Below, in pieces: positions 13,719-23,025 of a stretch of 64,000 bases of DNA (positions within the stretch are counted from its first letter, which is position 1; every line of letters starts with the position of its first letter). The stretch is from positions 186,001 through 250,000 of the forward strand of contig NZ_CP053021.1 of the NCBI RefSeq assembly GCF_013001025.1, written 5' to 3'. The notes beneath the pieces are model-generated. The model saw nothing but the letters and a program-made list of their open reading frames with translations, did no database searches and had not been told where the DNA came from. The DNA is from Sphingobium yanoikuyae. Lineage in GTDB: Bacteria; Pseudomonadota; Alphaproteobacteria; Sphingomonadales; Sphingomonadaceae. The translations under genes and the position numbers were made by a program.

Positions 13719-15161
13719 ATGACAGCAAAGCGTATGACCCTTCGGCGCCAAGCCGCTACAGCCTTGCTGTTGCTATCCTCCTCCATGGCAGGGGTGGCGC
13801 ATGCCGAAACCCTGCAGGGCGCGCTGGCCAAGGCCTATCGCACCAACCCGACCCTGACCGGCGCACGCGCCGGTCAGCGGGCGACGGACGAGAATGTCCC
13901 GATCCAGAAGGCAGCGGGGCGGCCCACGGCCAATTCGCAGCTCCAGTTCCAGGAACTGGTCATCCGCCCGTCGAACAGCTTCCTGGCGCCGCATCGGTCC
14001 GCCAGCGCCAGCGGCAGCATCGATGTGCCCATCTATTCCGGCGGCACCGTGCGCAACAGCGTGAAGGCGGCGGAAACGCGCGTCGAATCGGGCCAGGCGA
14101 ATCTGCGCGGGACCGAGGCGAGCGTGTTCTCGCAGACGGTCGCCGCCTATATGGATGTGATCCGCGATATCGCGCTGGTGTCGCTCAATGCCGCGAATGT
14201 GAAGGTGCTGGAGGTCAATCTCCAGGCGACCAACGACCGGTTCGAGGTCGGCGATGTCACTCGCACTGACGTCGCCCAGTCCGAATCGCGTCTGGAACTG
14301 GCCCGCTCCGACCTGCAGCGCGCCGAATCCAACCTGATCACCAGCCGCGAAAATTATATCGCGATGGTCGGCGAGGCGCCGGTCGATCTGGAATCGCCGC
14401 CCGCTCTGCCGGGCCTGCCGGCCGATCCCGACAGCGCCGTGCGCGTCGCGCTGGCCGATAATCCCGATATCCTGGCTGCGCAGAAGTCGCGTGAGGCGGC
14501 GCGTTATGACGTGAAGGCGGCCAAGGGCGCCACGCTGCCGACCCTGAGCGGGTTCAGCCAGGGCAGCTATACCGACTATATGGACAAGGACATTGCGGCC
14601 AACAAGCAGGCGGCCGTCGGTGCGACCCTGACCATTCCCTTCTACCAGGGCGGTCGCCCGGCCGCACAGGTGCGCCAGAACCAGGCGCTCGAGTCGCAGG
14701 CGATCGAGCGGCAGATCGAGGTCGAGCGCGGCGTGATCTCGCAGGCGCGCGCCGCCTATGCCGCGTTGCAGGCGTCGCTGCGCACGATCCAGTCGAGCCA
14801 GAAGGCGGTCGATGCCGCCGAACTGTCGCTGGAAGGTGTGCGGGCGGAAAATTCGGTCGGCAGCCGCACCATCCTCGACATCCTCAATGCCGAGCAGGAA
14901 TCGCTCAACGCCAAGGTCGAACTGGTGACCGCGCGCCGCAACGCCTATGTCGCCGGCTTCACCCTGCTGGCGGCCATGGGTCATGCCGAGGCCGACGATC
15001 TGGGCCTGGAGAGCGGCACCCTCTATGACCCGATGGTCAATTATGACCGGGTCGAGGGCAAGTGGTTCGACTGGGACTATGACGGCAAGCCGCAGGCGGT
15101 TTCGACGCGTACCGTTGACACGCCGGCTCAAAACGCCAAAGTCGATACCGCGCAGCCTTAA
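13719..15161 (+). CDS. tolC: TolC-family outer membrane efflux channel
   Basis: This 480-residue protein has a signal peptide (cleavage expected after A29, GVAHA) and two repeats of the outer-membrane-factor fold, with the long periplasmic helices visible as Ala/Gln/Glu-rich stretches (VESGQANLRGTEASVFSQ; AELSLEGVRAENSVGSRT). GDVTRTDVAQSESRLELA and VGSRTILDILNAEQE are family landmarks. It forms the exit channel for type I secretion and RND pumps. It follows the pcm-like gene by 10 bp and probably shares its promoter and the inverted repeat at 13033. The C-terminal 50 residues (after GTLYDP) are a variable tail. Confidence 0.9.
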   Translation: MTAKRMTLRRQAATALLLLSSSMAGVAHAETLQGALAKAYRTNPTLTGARAGQRATDENVPIQKAAGRPTANSQLQFQELVIRPSNSFLAPHRSASASGSIDVPIYSGGTVRNSVKAAETRVESGQANLRGTEASVFSQTVAAYMDVIRDIALVSLNAANVKVLEVNLQATNDRFEVGDVTRTDVAQSESRLELARSDLQRAESNLITSRENYIAMVGEAPVDLESPPALPGLPADPDSAVRVALADNPDILAAQKSREAARYDVKAAKGATLPTLSGFSQGSYTDYMDKDIAANKQAAVGATLTIPFYQGGRPAAQVRQNQALESQAIERQIEVERGVISQARAAYAALQASLRTIQSSQKAVDAAELSLEGVRAENSVGSRTILDILNAEQESLNAKVELVTARRNAYVAGFTLLAAMGHAEADDLGLESGTLYDPMVNYDRVEGKWFDWDYDGKPQAVSTRTVDTPAQNAKVDTAQP

Positions 15162-15230
15162 CTGCTTGTTAACCTGAACAGGTGATCTTGGCGGAATAGG
15201 TGCGGAATGAAATTTGGACGGGAATTATCC

Positions 15231-15719
15231 ATGGGTGACATGACCAAGGAACCCTCGATGGAAGAGATACTCTCGTCCATCAAGCGGATCATCGCCGAAG
15301 AGGGCGAGGATGCCGTTCAGGCCGCGCCGCAGCGCCGCCAGAAGACCCCGATCGACCTGAGTGCCGCGTCCCATGCGGTGATGTCGGCCGAGGTCGAGGA
15401 AGTGCTGGAACTGACCGACGAGATTCCGGTGGAGGAAGTGATGCCCGCGCCCAAGTCGACCCGCGCCGTGAAGGCTGTGGCCCCGTCCGAATCGGACGGC
15501 GACTCGATCCTGTCGGTGGAAAGCGAAGTGGCCGCGCGTCATTCGCTTTCGGCCCTGTCCACCATGCTGGTCAGCCCGCGCGAGGGCGAGGACAATACGC
15601 TGGAGGCTCTGGTCCGCTCGATGCTGCGGCCGATGCTCAAGGAATGGCTCGACGCGCGCCTGCCCGCACTGGTCGAGGACATGGTCGCCAAGGAAATCTC
15701 CCGCATCACCGGCCGCTGA
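15231..15719 (+). CDS. popZ: PopZ-like polar organizing protein (DUF2497)
   Basis: This is a 162-residue protein. The N-terminal MTKEPSMEEILSSIKRIIAEE is the conserved PopZ partner-binding helix; a Pro/Glu-rich disordered linker follows, and the C-terminal 60 residues (NTLEALVRSMLRPMLKEWLDARLPALVEDMVAKEI) form the conserved oligomerisation region. PopZ builds a polar matrix that anchors ParB-bound origins. An ATG at 15207 would add eight residues; the start at 15231 matches family N-termini. valS lies 3 kb downstream, echoing the popZ-valS neighbourhood known in Caulobacter. A terminator-like hairpin follows. Confidence 0.9.
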   Translation: MGDMTKEPSMEEILSSIKRIIAEEGEDAVQAAPQRRQKTPIDLSAASHAVMSAEVEEVLELTDEIPVEEVMPAPKSTRAVKAVAPSESDGDSILSVESEVAARHSLSALSTMLVSPREGEDNTLEALVRSMLRPMLKEWLDARLPALVEDMVAKEISRITGR

Positions 15720-15726
15720 GGCCGAC

Positions 15727-15750
15727 AGGCCGGCGATCGCGCGCCGGCCT
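15727..15750 (+). terminator. Hairpin after popZ
   Basis: Arms AGGCCGGCG (15727-15735) and CGCCGGCCT (15742-15750) pair perfectly around a six-base loop, just after the popZ stop. No T-run follows, so it may be a terminator of the GC-rich, tail-less kind or an RNA-end protector. Confidence 0.5.
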
Positions 15751-15860
15751 CTTGCCGGGGGCGTAAGGCGCGCCTAGACCACGGATCATCTCATCGACGC
15801 GCCCGGCCGTGCATTGCATGCGCCGGCACGCCGTGTTTTCGATCCGAGGGTGATTTTTCC

Positions 15861-17921
15861 ATGAAACATATCCTGCTTGCCGGCCTTGGCGCACTGGCCC
15901 TGTCGCCGATGCTGTCGTCTGCGCTGGTGGCGCCGGCGGCTGCCCGTCCCTTCACGCCCAATGACATGGTGTCGCTGGACCGGGTGTCGTCGCCGACCGT
16001 GTCGCCGGACGGCAAGTGGATGGCCTATCAACTGCGCAGCACGGATCTCGCCAATAATCGCGGCCGCACCGACCTCTATCTGCTGGCGATCGACAAGGCG
16101 GGGCAGGCGCCCCGGCTGATCGCGTCGGTGCCCGACAAGAATGAGGCGTCGCCGGTCTTTTCGGCTGACGGCAGCGCGCTTTATTATGTCTCCAACGCCA
16201 GCGGCGACGACCAGTTGTGGCGCGCGCCGATTTCGGGTGGTCAGCCGGTGCAGATCAGCAAGGCGCCCGGCGGCATTTCCGGTTTCCTGCTGAACCCCCA
16301 GGGTGACAAGGTAGCGCTGTGGGCCGACCGTCCGGTCGGTGCGCGCACGATCGACGATGTGAAGGCGCCGACCCCGCCGAGCGCGGGCAGCGGCCGGGTC
16401 TATGACCAGCTGTTCGTGCGCCACTGGGATACGTGGAGCGATGGCCAGCGATCGCAGATCTTCGTCATGCCGGTGGCGGGCGGCAAGGCGGTGTCGGTGA
16501 TGGGCGGTCTGGTCGGCGACAGCCCGTCCAAGCCGTTCGGCGGGGCAGAGGAACTGGCTTGGAGCGCGGATGGCAAGACGCTGTTCTTCGCCCTGCGCGA
16601 GGCCGGGCGGATCGAACCGCTGTCGACCAACCTCGACATCTTCAGCGTGCCGGCCGACGGTAGCACCAAGCCGGTCAACCTGACCGACGCGAATGACGCG
16701 ACCGACACGATGCCCGTGGTGTCGCCCGATGGCAAATGGCTGGCCTATGCGGCGATGAAGCGGCCCGGCTATGAAGCCGATCGGCTGGTGCTGATGCTGC
16801 GCAACATCGCCACCGGCGAGACGCGCGCGCTGACCGAGGGCTGGGATCGTTCGATCGGGTCGATCGCCTGGGAAGCGCATGGCAAGGGGCTGCTGGTCAC
16901 CGCCAATGACGTGCTCGACAATCCGGTGTTCCGGGTGGACGCCGCATCGGGCAAGGTGACGCGCCTTACCGAGAAGGGCCATGCCGGCAGCGTCGTGCCG
17001 CTGCCCGAAGGTGGTTTCGTCTATGCGCTCGACAGCATCCAGTCGCCGGCTGATTTCTGGAAGATGCCGCCGAAAGGCAAGCCGGTGCGCCTGACGAATG
17101 TCAACGCGCAGAAGCTGGCCGGGGTGGATGATGTGTCGGTCCAGCGCTTCAGCTTCAAGGGCGCCAATGGCGACACGGTCTGGGGACAGATCGTGAAGCC
17201 CATGGCTGCCAAGGGCAAGCTGCCGGTCGCCTTCCTGGTGCATGGCGGGCCGCAGGGCAGCTTCAACGACAGCTGGTCCTATCGCTGGAATCCTAAGGCC
17301 TTTGCCGCCCATGGCTATGCTGCGGTGATCGTCGATTTCCATGGTTCGACCGGCTATGGCCAGGCCTTCACCGATGCGATCAACCAGGATTGGGGTGGCA
17401 AGCCGCTGGAGGATCTGAAGCTTGGCCTGGCCGCGGCGGCGGCGAAAGATGCCAATGTCGATGCCAAGAACGCTTGCGCGCTCGGCGCCAGCTATGGCGG
17501 CTACATGATGAACTGGATCGAGGGGCAGTGGGCCGACGGCTTCAAGTGCATCGTCCAGCATGACGGCGTGTTCGACGCCCGCGCCATGGCCTATGAGACC
17601 GAGGAACTGTGGTTCGACGAATGGGAGCATGGCGGCCCTTATTATGAGAAGCCGGAGGAGTTCGAGAAATGGAACCCGGTCAATCATGTCGCCCAGTGGA
17701 AGACGCCGATGCTGGTCGTGACCGGGGAGAAGGATTTCCGCATTCCCTATACCCAGGGGCTCGCCGCCTTCACCGCGTTGCAGCGGCGCGAGATTCCGTC
17801 GCGCCTGGTCGTCTTCCCGGACGAGAATCACTGGGTGCTGAAGCCCAAGAATTCGCTGCAATGGTATGACGAGGCGCTGGGCTGGCTGGACCAGTGGACC
17901 GGCGCGGCCAAGGGGAAATGA
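15861..17921 (+). CDS. Exported S9-family peptidase (prolyl oligopeptidase-like)
   Basis: This is a 686-residue enzyme with a signal peptide (about 1-28). An N-terminal beta-propeller (residues about 40-420, with repeated SPDGKW-type turns) gates a C-terminal alpha/beta hydrolase. The catalytic triad is S544 (GASYGGY), D625 (GEKDFRI) and H657 (ENHWV). Members of this family cleave short peptides, often after proline or at blocked N-termini; an S9C acylaminoacyl or DPP-like activity is likely but not fixed. Acts in the periplasm by its signal peptide. It lies between popZ and a toxin-antitoxin pair. Confidence 0.9.
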   Translation: MKHILLAGLGALALSPMLSSALVAPAAARPFTPNDMVSLDRVSSPTVSPDGKWMAYQLRSTDLANNRGRTDLYLLAIDKAGQAPRLIASVPDKNEASPVFSADGSALYYVSNASGDDQLWRAPISGGQPVQISKAPGGISGFLLNPQGDKVALWADRPVGARTIDDVKAPTPPSAGSGRVYDQLFVRHWDTWSDGQRSQIFVMPVAGGKAVSVMGGLVGDSPSKPFGGAEELAWSADGKTLFFALREAGRIEPLSTNLDIFSVPADGSTKPVNLTDANDATDTMPVVSPDGKWLAYAAMKRPGYEADRLVLMLRNIATGETRALTEGWDRSIGSIAWEAHGKGLLVTANDVLDNPVFRVDAASGKVTRLTEKGHAGSVVPLPEGGFVYALDSIQSPADFWKMPPKGKPVRLTNVNAQKLAGVDDVSVQRFSFKGANGDTVWGQIVKPMAAKGKLPVAFLVHGGPQGSFNDSWSYRWNPKAFAAHGYAAVIVDFHGSTGYGQAFTDAINQDWGGKPLEDLKLGLAAAAAKDANVDAKNACALGASYGGYMMNWIEGQWADGFKCIVQHDGVFDARAMAYETEELWFDEWEHGGPYYEKPEEFEKWNPVNHVAQWKTPMLVVTGEKDFRIPYTQGLAAFTALQRREIPSRLVVFPDENHWVLKPKNSLQWYDEALGWLDQWTGAAKGK

Positions 17922-17959
17922 GCCTTTGAGGGCCTGGCCCGGCCTGCTATATTGACCCC

Positions 17960-18175
17960 ATGGCAAAGATGAAGGTCGATATCGTCGATGGTCCCATCGA
18001 CCTCGGCAAGCCGGGCAAGCCCAGATACCGGACCGTCCACAAGGACGGCAAGGCCGTGAAGCTGCGGGTGGTCGATGCCGACAGCCCGCAGTTCGAGGCC
18101 GAATTCCTCGCCTCCTTCCGCGCCAGCGTTCGCAAGGCGCGGGAAGAGAATAAGGCGATCAGGGACAAGATTTGA
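17960..18175 (+). CDS. Probable antitoxin of a zeta-type pair
   Basis: This is a 71-residue charged protein, with MAKMKVDIVDGPIDLGKPGK at the start and a helical end (EFLASFRASVRKAREENKAIRDKI). It is directly upstream of a zeta-toxin-like kinase, and its stop codon overlaps the toxin's TTG start (TTGA). Position, size and coupling identify it as the antitoxin; no family signature is visible. A long C-terminal helix is a plausible toxin-binding element. Confidence 0.65.
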   Translation: MAKMKVDIVDGPIDLGKPGKPRYRTVHKDGKAVKLRVVDADSPQFEAEFLASFRASVRKAREENKAIRDKI

Positions 18176-18768
18176 TCGGCAAGGGCCATGCGCGGCCGCG
18201 TCTGTGGATCGTCGCGGGCCCCAATGGCTGTGGCAAAAGCTCGGCCTATGGCCGCAGCGACGTGGCCGAATTTGATGGTTCAGTCTGGATCATCAATCCC
18301 GACCTGCTGACCGCCCGGTTGCGTGAAAGCGAAGGATTGGTGCAGGACGCCGCCAATCTGGCTGCCGTGCAGCGGATCGAGGCCTGGCTGGATGCGTCGA
18401 TCGACGTGCATCAGACCATCGGCGTCGAGACCGTGCTGTCCAGTCCCAAATATCGGCGCTTGGTGGAGAAGGCGCGGGATCGCGGCTTCGAGATACGGCT
18501 GATCTATGTCTATCTGGATTCGGTGGAGCGCCAGCTGGAGCGGATCGCCTATCGCGTGGCGAAGGGCGGGCATGATGTGCCGGCTGACAAGGTGGCGGCG
18601 CGGCGCATAAGGTCCTTCGCGCAGTTGCGCTGGTTCTTCGACCAGGCGGATCGGGCCTGGGTGTTCGACAACAGTCTGAGCGAGCCGCAACTGGTCGCCC
18701 GAAAGGGGGATGGGGGCATCACGATCCGCGCTGGTCTGCCTTCGGAAGTCATGGATAGCCTGATCTGA
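18172..18768 (+). CDS. Zeta-toxin-like P-loop kinase
   Basis: This is a 198-residue protein with Walker A GPNGCGKSS (residues 16-24), an INPDLL motif, ETVLSS after strand 3, and the arginine/glycine segment YRVAKGGHDVP seen in zeta-type toxins. Such enzymes phosphorylate UDP-N-acetylglucosamine or related substrates and halt cell-wall synthesis; the substrate here is not shown. Only the TTG at 18172 gives a full P-loop domain, and it is coupled to the upstream antitoxin. The pair is inserted between the S9 peptidase and valS. Confidence 0.8.
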   Translation: MIGKGHARPRLWIVAGPNGCGKSSAYGRSDVAEFDGSVWIINPDLLTARLRESEGLVQDAANLAAVQRIEAWLDASIDVHQTIGVETVLSSPKYRRLVEKARDRGFEIRLIYVYLDSVERQLERIAYRVAKGGHDVPADKVAARRIRSFAQLRWFFDQADRAWVFDNSLSEPQLVARKGDGGITIRAGLPSEVMDSLI

Positions 18769-18815
18769 CGCGCGCCATGCCTTGCGTGTCGTGCGGCAGG
18801 CGTTAAAGCGCGATC

Positions 18816-21515
18816 ATGACCGAACTGCCCAAAACCTTTGACCCCGCCGCCATCGAGACCCGCTGGTACCAGCATTGGGAGGCCAATGGCCTGTTCCGTC
18901 CGGACCGTCCGGGCGCCGAACCCTTCACCATCGTCAATCCGCCGCCGAACGTGACCGGCAGCCTGCATGTCGGCCATGCGCTCGACAATACGCTGCAGGA
19001 CATCGTCGTGCGTTACGAGCGGCTGCGCGGCAAGGATGCGTTGTGGGTGGTCGGCACTGACCATGCCGGCATCGCGACCCAGATGGTGGTCGAGCGGCAG
19101 CTGAACGCGGCCGGGCAGAAGCGCACCGATTTCAGCCGTGACGATTTCGTCGCCAAGGTGTGGGACTGGAAGGCGGAAAGCGGCGGCGCGATCACCAGCC
19201 AGCTGCGCCGTCTGGGCTGTTCGATGGACTGGGCCAATGAGCGCTTCACCATGGACGAGGGCTTTTCCAAGGCCGTCATCAAGGTGTTCGTGGAGCTGCA
19301 CCAGCGCGGCCTGCTCTATCGCGACAAGCGCCTGGTCAACTGGGATCCGCATTTCCGGTCGGCCATTTCCGACCTGGAGGTGGAGACAAAGGAAACGCAG
19401 GGCGGCTTCTGGCGCTTCCGCTATCCGCTGGCCGACGGCGTGACCCTGGCCGATGGCAGCGACCATATCGTCGTCGCCACCACCCGCCCGGAAACCATGC
19501 TGGCCGATATGGCGATCGCCGTGCATCCCGACGATGCCCGCTATCAGGCGGTCATCGGCAAGGAGATTCTCCAGCCGATCACCGGCCGCCGTTTCAAGGT
19601 GGTCGCCGACGAACATGCCGATCCGGAACTGGGTTCGGGCGCGGTCAAGATCACGCCAGGTCATGACTTCAACGATTTCGAGGTTGGCAAGCGCGCGGGC
19701 ATGAAGGCCGCGGACATGCTCAACATGTTCGATGCCGACGCCAATGTCGTGCAGACCGCCGACGGCCTGATCCCCGATCGCTTCCTGGGGCTGCATCGCT
19801 TCAAGAAGGATGGCGTGGACGGCGCGCGCGAGATCGTCGTTGCCGAAATGAAGACGCTGGGCCTGCTGGTGCCGCATGTCACGAAGAACAAGGAAGGCGA
19901 GGAGGTCGCCGCCGATTTCGAGCCGCGCACGATCCAGACCCCCTATGGCGACCGTTCGGGCGTCGTGATCGAGCCGTGGCTGACCGACCAGTGGTATGTC
20001 GACGCCGGCAAGCTGGCGGTGGCGCCGATGCAGGCGGTGCGCGACGGCCGGATCGAGATCGTCCCCAAGAGCTGGGAAAAGACCTTCTTCAACTGGATGG
20101 AGAATATCCAGCCCTGGTGCGTGTCGCGCCAGCTCTGGTGGGGCCATCAGATCCCGGCCTGGTTCGATGACGAAGGCAATGCCTATGTCGCGGAAACCGA
20201 GGAAGAGGCACAATCGCAGGCCGGCAACAAGAGGCTGGTGCGCGATCCCGACGTGCTCGACACCTGGTTCTCGTCCGCCTTGTGGCCGTTCGGCACGCTG
20301 GGCTGGCCGGAGCAGAGCGAGACGCTCAGCCGCCATTATCCCAATGACCTGCTGATCTCCGGCTTCGACATCCTGTTCTTCTGGGATGCGCGCATGGCGA
20401 TGCAGGGGATGGAGTTCATGGGCGATGTGCCGTGGAAGAAGCTCTATCTCCATGGCCTGGTCCGCGCGGCCGACGGCCAGAAAATGTCCAAGTCCAAGGG
20501 CAATGTGGTCGATCCGCTGGGCTTGATCGACAAGTTCGGCGCGGACGCGCTGCGCTTCTTCATGGCGGCGATGGAAAGCCAGGGCCGCGACGTGAAGATG
20601 GATGAGAAGCGGGTCGAGGGTTATCGCAACTTCGCGACCAAGCTGTGGAATGCGGCGCGCTTCCTGCAGGCCAATGGTGTCACCGCCTCGACCAGCCGCG
20701 AAGCGCCGCACGCGACGCTGCCGGTCAATCGCTGGATCATCGCCGAAACGGTGGCGACGGTGCAGGCGATCGACACGGCCATGACCGAACTGCGCTTCGA
20801 CGCGGGCGCCAATGCCATCTATCACTTCGTCTGGGACCAGTATTGCGACTGGTATATCGAACTGACCAAGGGTTCGATGGATGACGAGACGAAGGCGGTC
20901 GCGGGCTGGGCGTTCGACCAGATCCTGGTCATGCTGCATCCCTTCATGCCCTTCATCACCGAAGAATTGTGGCAGCTGACCGGCGAGCGCGCGCAGGAAC
21001 TGATCGTGGCCGAGTGGCCGGTCGCCCTCTATGAGGTCGATACCGACGCACAGGGCGAGATCGACTGGCTGATCCGTCTGGTGAGTGCGATCCGCACCGC
21101 GCGGACCGAACTCAACGTGCCGCCGGGCGCCAAGCTGCGCATGGTCGTGCGCGATGCGGCGGACGCAACCCGTGGCCGCCTGGATCGCCAGGGCGCGGCG
21201 CTGGCGCGTCTGGGCCGGATCGAGAGCCTGGCCTTTGGCGAGGATGTCGCTGGCGGTGCGGCTCAGATCGTCGTCGACGAGGCGACCTTCATCCTGCCGC
21301 TGGAAGGCGTGATCGATATCGCGGCGGAAAAGACCCGCCTCGAAAAGGCGCTGGCGGCAGCGGCCAAGGAACGGGATTCGCTGGGCGGTCGCCTGTCCAA
21401 CCCGGCCTTTGTCGAAAAGGCCAAGCCCGAAGCGGTGGCCAAGGCGCGCGAGGACCATGCCGAAAAGACCGCCGAGGCGGAAAGGCTGAAGGCGGCACTG
21501 GACCGGCTGGGCTGA
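18816..21515 (+). CDS. valS: Valyl-tRNA synthetase
   Basis: This is an 899-residue class I aminoacyl-tRNA synthetase that charges tRNA-Val and edits threonyl errors. HVGH (51-54) is the HIGH motif and KMSKS is at 556-560; an editing domain ([10 protein letters not shown], about 221-230) lies between. The C-terminal 70 residues form the tRNA-binding coiled coil ([23 protein letters not shown]). Length is normal for the family. It follows the toxin gene by 47 bp. Confidence 0.97.
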   Translation: MTELPKTFDPAAIETRWYQHWEANGLFRPDRPGAEPFTIVNPPPNVTGSLHVGHALDNTLQDIVVRYERLRGKDALWVVGTDHAGIATQMVVERQLNAAGQKRTDFSRDDFVAKVWDWKAESGGAITSQLRRLGCSMDWANERFTMDEGFSKAVIKVFVELHQRGLLYRDKRLVNWDPHFRSAISDLEVETKETQGGFWRFRYPLADGVTLADGSDHIVVATTRPETMLADMAIAVHPDDARYQAVIGKEILQPITGRRFKVVADEHADPELGSGAVKITPGHDFNDFEVGKRAGMKAADMLNMFDADANVVQTADGLIPDRFLGLHRFKKDGVDGAREIVVAEMKTLGLLVPHVTKNKEGEEVAADFEPRTIQTPYGDRSGVVIEPWLTDQWYVDAGKLAVAPMQAVRDGRIEIVPKSWEKTFFNWMENIQPWCVSRQLWWGHQIPAWFDDEGNAYVAETEEEAQSQAGNKRLVRDPDVLDTWFSSALWPFGTLGWPEQSETLSRHYPNDLLISGFDILFFWDARMAMQGMEFMGDVPWKKLYLHGLVRAADGQKMSKSKGNVVDPLGLIDKFGADALRFFMAAMESQGRDVKMDEKRVEGYRNFATKLWNAARFLQANGVTASTSREAPHATLPVNRWIIAETVATVQAIDTAMTELRFDAGANAIYHFVWDQYCDWYIELTKGSMDDETKAVAGWAFDQILVMLHPFMPFITEELWQLTGERAQELIVAEWPVALYEVDTDAQGEIDWLIRLVSAIRTARTELNVPPGAKLRMVVRDAADATRGRLDRQGAALARLGRIESLAFGEDVAGGAAQIVVDEATFILPLEGVIDIAAEKTRLEKALAAAAKERDSLGGRLSNPAFVEKAKPEAVAKAREDHAEKTAEAERLKAALDRLG

Positions 21516-21559
21516 GCCGCCTAGCCTGCGCCGCAATCGGGGATAAGGGGTAAGGGCGA

Positions 21560-23011
21560 ATGGCAGCAGGGGCACAAGGGGCGCGGGACCTGACTCAGGG
21601 GCCGATCGCCTCCACCTTGCTGACATTCGCCATCCCGACGCTGGCGTCCAATATCCTCCAGTCGCTGAACGGATCGATCAACGCGATCTGGGTCGGTCGC
21701 TTCCTGGGGCCACAGGCGCTCGCCGCGACGGCGAACGCCAATATCATCATGTTCCTGATGTTCTCCGTCGTGTTCGGCTTCGGCATGGCGTCGACGGTGA
21801 TGATCGCGCAGGCGGTCGGCGCGCGCGACATGGATGCGGCGCGGCGGGTGTTTGGTTCGGCGGTCGGCTTCTGCTTCCTGCTGGCCATGGGCGTGGCGGT
21901 GGCGGGCTGGTTCGGTGGGCCGGCGCTGCTCCATCTGCTGGCGACCCCGCCCGAAGCATTTGATATGGCGCTGACCTATTTGCGCGTCATCTTCGTCGCG
22001 ATGCCGGCCTCGCTGCTGAGCGTCATGATGATGATGGGGCTGCGTGGCACCGGCGACGCGCGCACGCCGTTGATCTTCATGATCCTGTCGGTGGCGATCG
22101 ACCTGGTGCTCAATCCGGTGCTGATCCTGGGGCTGGGTCCGATCCCCGCCATGGGCATTGGCGGTTCGGCGGCGGCAACGGCGGCGGCGGGCTTCATCAG
22201 CCTGATTGCGCTGGTCATCTATACCTATGCCAAGGATCTGCCGTTGCGGCTTCGCGGCGCGGAGCTTGGCTATCTCAGGCCCGCGATGGACGAGATGCGA
22301 GTGCTGTCGACCAAGGGCCTGCCGATGGGCCTGCAGATGATCGTCATGTCGACGTCCGGCCTGGTGATGATCGGCCTGGTCAATCGCGAAGGGTTTCTGG
22401 TGACCGCCGCCTATGGCGCGGCGCAGCAGATCTGGACCTATCTGCAGATGCCGGCGATGGCGATGGGCGCGGCGGTCAGCGCCATGGCGGCGCAGAATAT
22501 CGGCGCGGGTCGGTGGGACCGGATCAGCCGGATCACCGGCTATGGCATATCCTATCTGCTGGCGATCACCGGCGCGATGGTGGTCGTCATCCTGATCTTC
22601 CACGAAGCGCTGCTGGCGCTGTTCCTGAGCCATAACCAGGCGGTGATCGATGCGGCCTGGAACATGCAGTTGCTCGCAAGTTGGAGCTTCATGCTGTTCG
22701 GCTGCACCATGATCCTGTTCGGGGTGATGCGCGCCAACGGCGTGGTGGTGGCGCCGCTGCTGATCCTGGTCTTCACCCTCTTCGCAGTGCGGCTGGGCTT
22801 CTATTATCTCGCCTATCCCCGGATCGGCGCGGATGCGCTGTGGCTGAGCTTCCCGGTGGGATCGGCGGTGTCCCTGACACTCGCGGCTCTGGTCTATTGG
22901 CAGGGCGGCTGGCGCAAGGCCAAGCTGATGGTGCCGATGCACGAAGAGGAATGCCGTGAGGCGGTGCATAGCGAAAGCGAACCGGCCGGTCGGATCGCGC
23001 CGACCGGCTGA
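21560..23011 (+). CDS. MATE-family efflux transporter
   Basis: This is a 483-residue polytopic inner-membrane protein of the MATE/MOP superfamily, with two six-helix halves. Landmarks are FAIPTLASNILQSLNGSINAIWVGRFLG near the N-terminus and MMGLRGTGDARTPLIFMILSVAIDLVLNPVLI. It probably exports cationic drugs or metabolites using a Na+ or proton gradient; substrate not readable. Starts 44 bp after valS with AAGGG as ribosome site. Confidence 0.9.
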   Translation: MAAGAQGARDLTQGPIASTLLTFAIPTLASNILQSLNGSINAIWVGRFLGPQALAATANANIIMFLMFSVVFGFGMASTVMIAQAVGARDMDAARRVFGSAVGFCFLLAMGVAVAGWFGGPALLHLLATPPEAFDMALTYLRVIFVAMPASLLSVMMMMGLRGTGDARTPLIFMILSVAIDLVLNPVLILGLGPIPAMGIGGSAAATAAAGFISLIALVIYTYAKDLPLRLRGAELGYLRPAMDEMRVLSTKGLPMGLQMIVMSTSGLVMIGLVNREGFLVTAAYGAAQQIWTYLQMPAMAMGAAVSAMAAQNIGAGRWDRISRITGYGISYLLAITGAMVVVILIFHEALLALFLSHNQAVIDAAWNMQLLASWSFMLFGCTMILFGVMRANGVVVAPLLILVFTLFAVRLGFYYLAYPRIGADALWLSFPVGSAVSLTLAALVYWQGGWRKAKLMVPMHEEECREAVHSESEPAGRIAPTG

Positions 23012-23025
23012 GGCCGATGCGCCGC

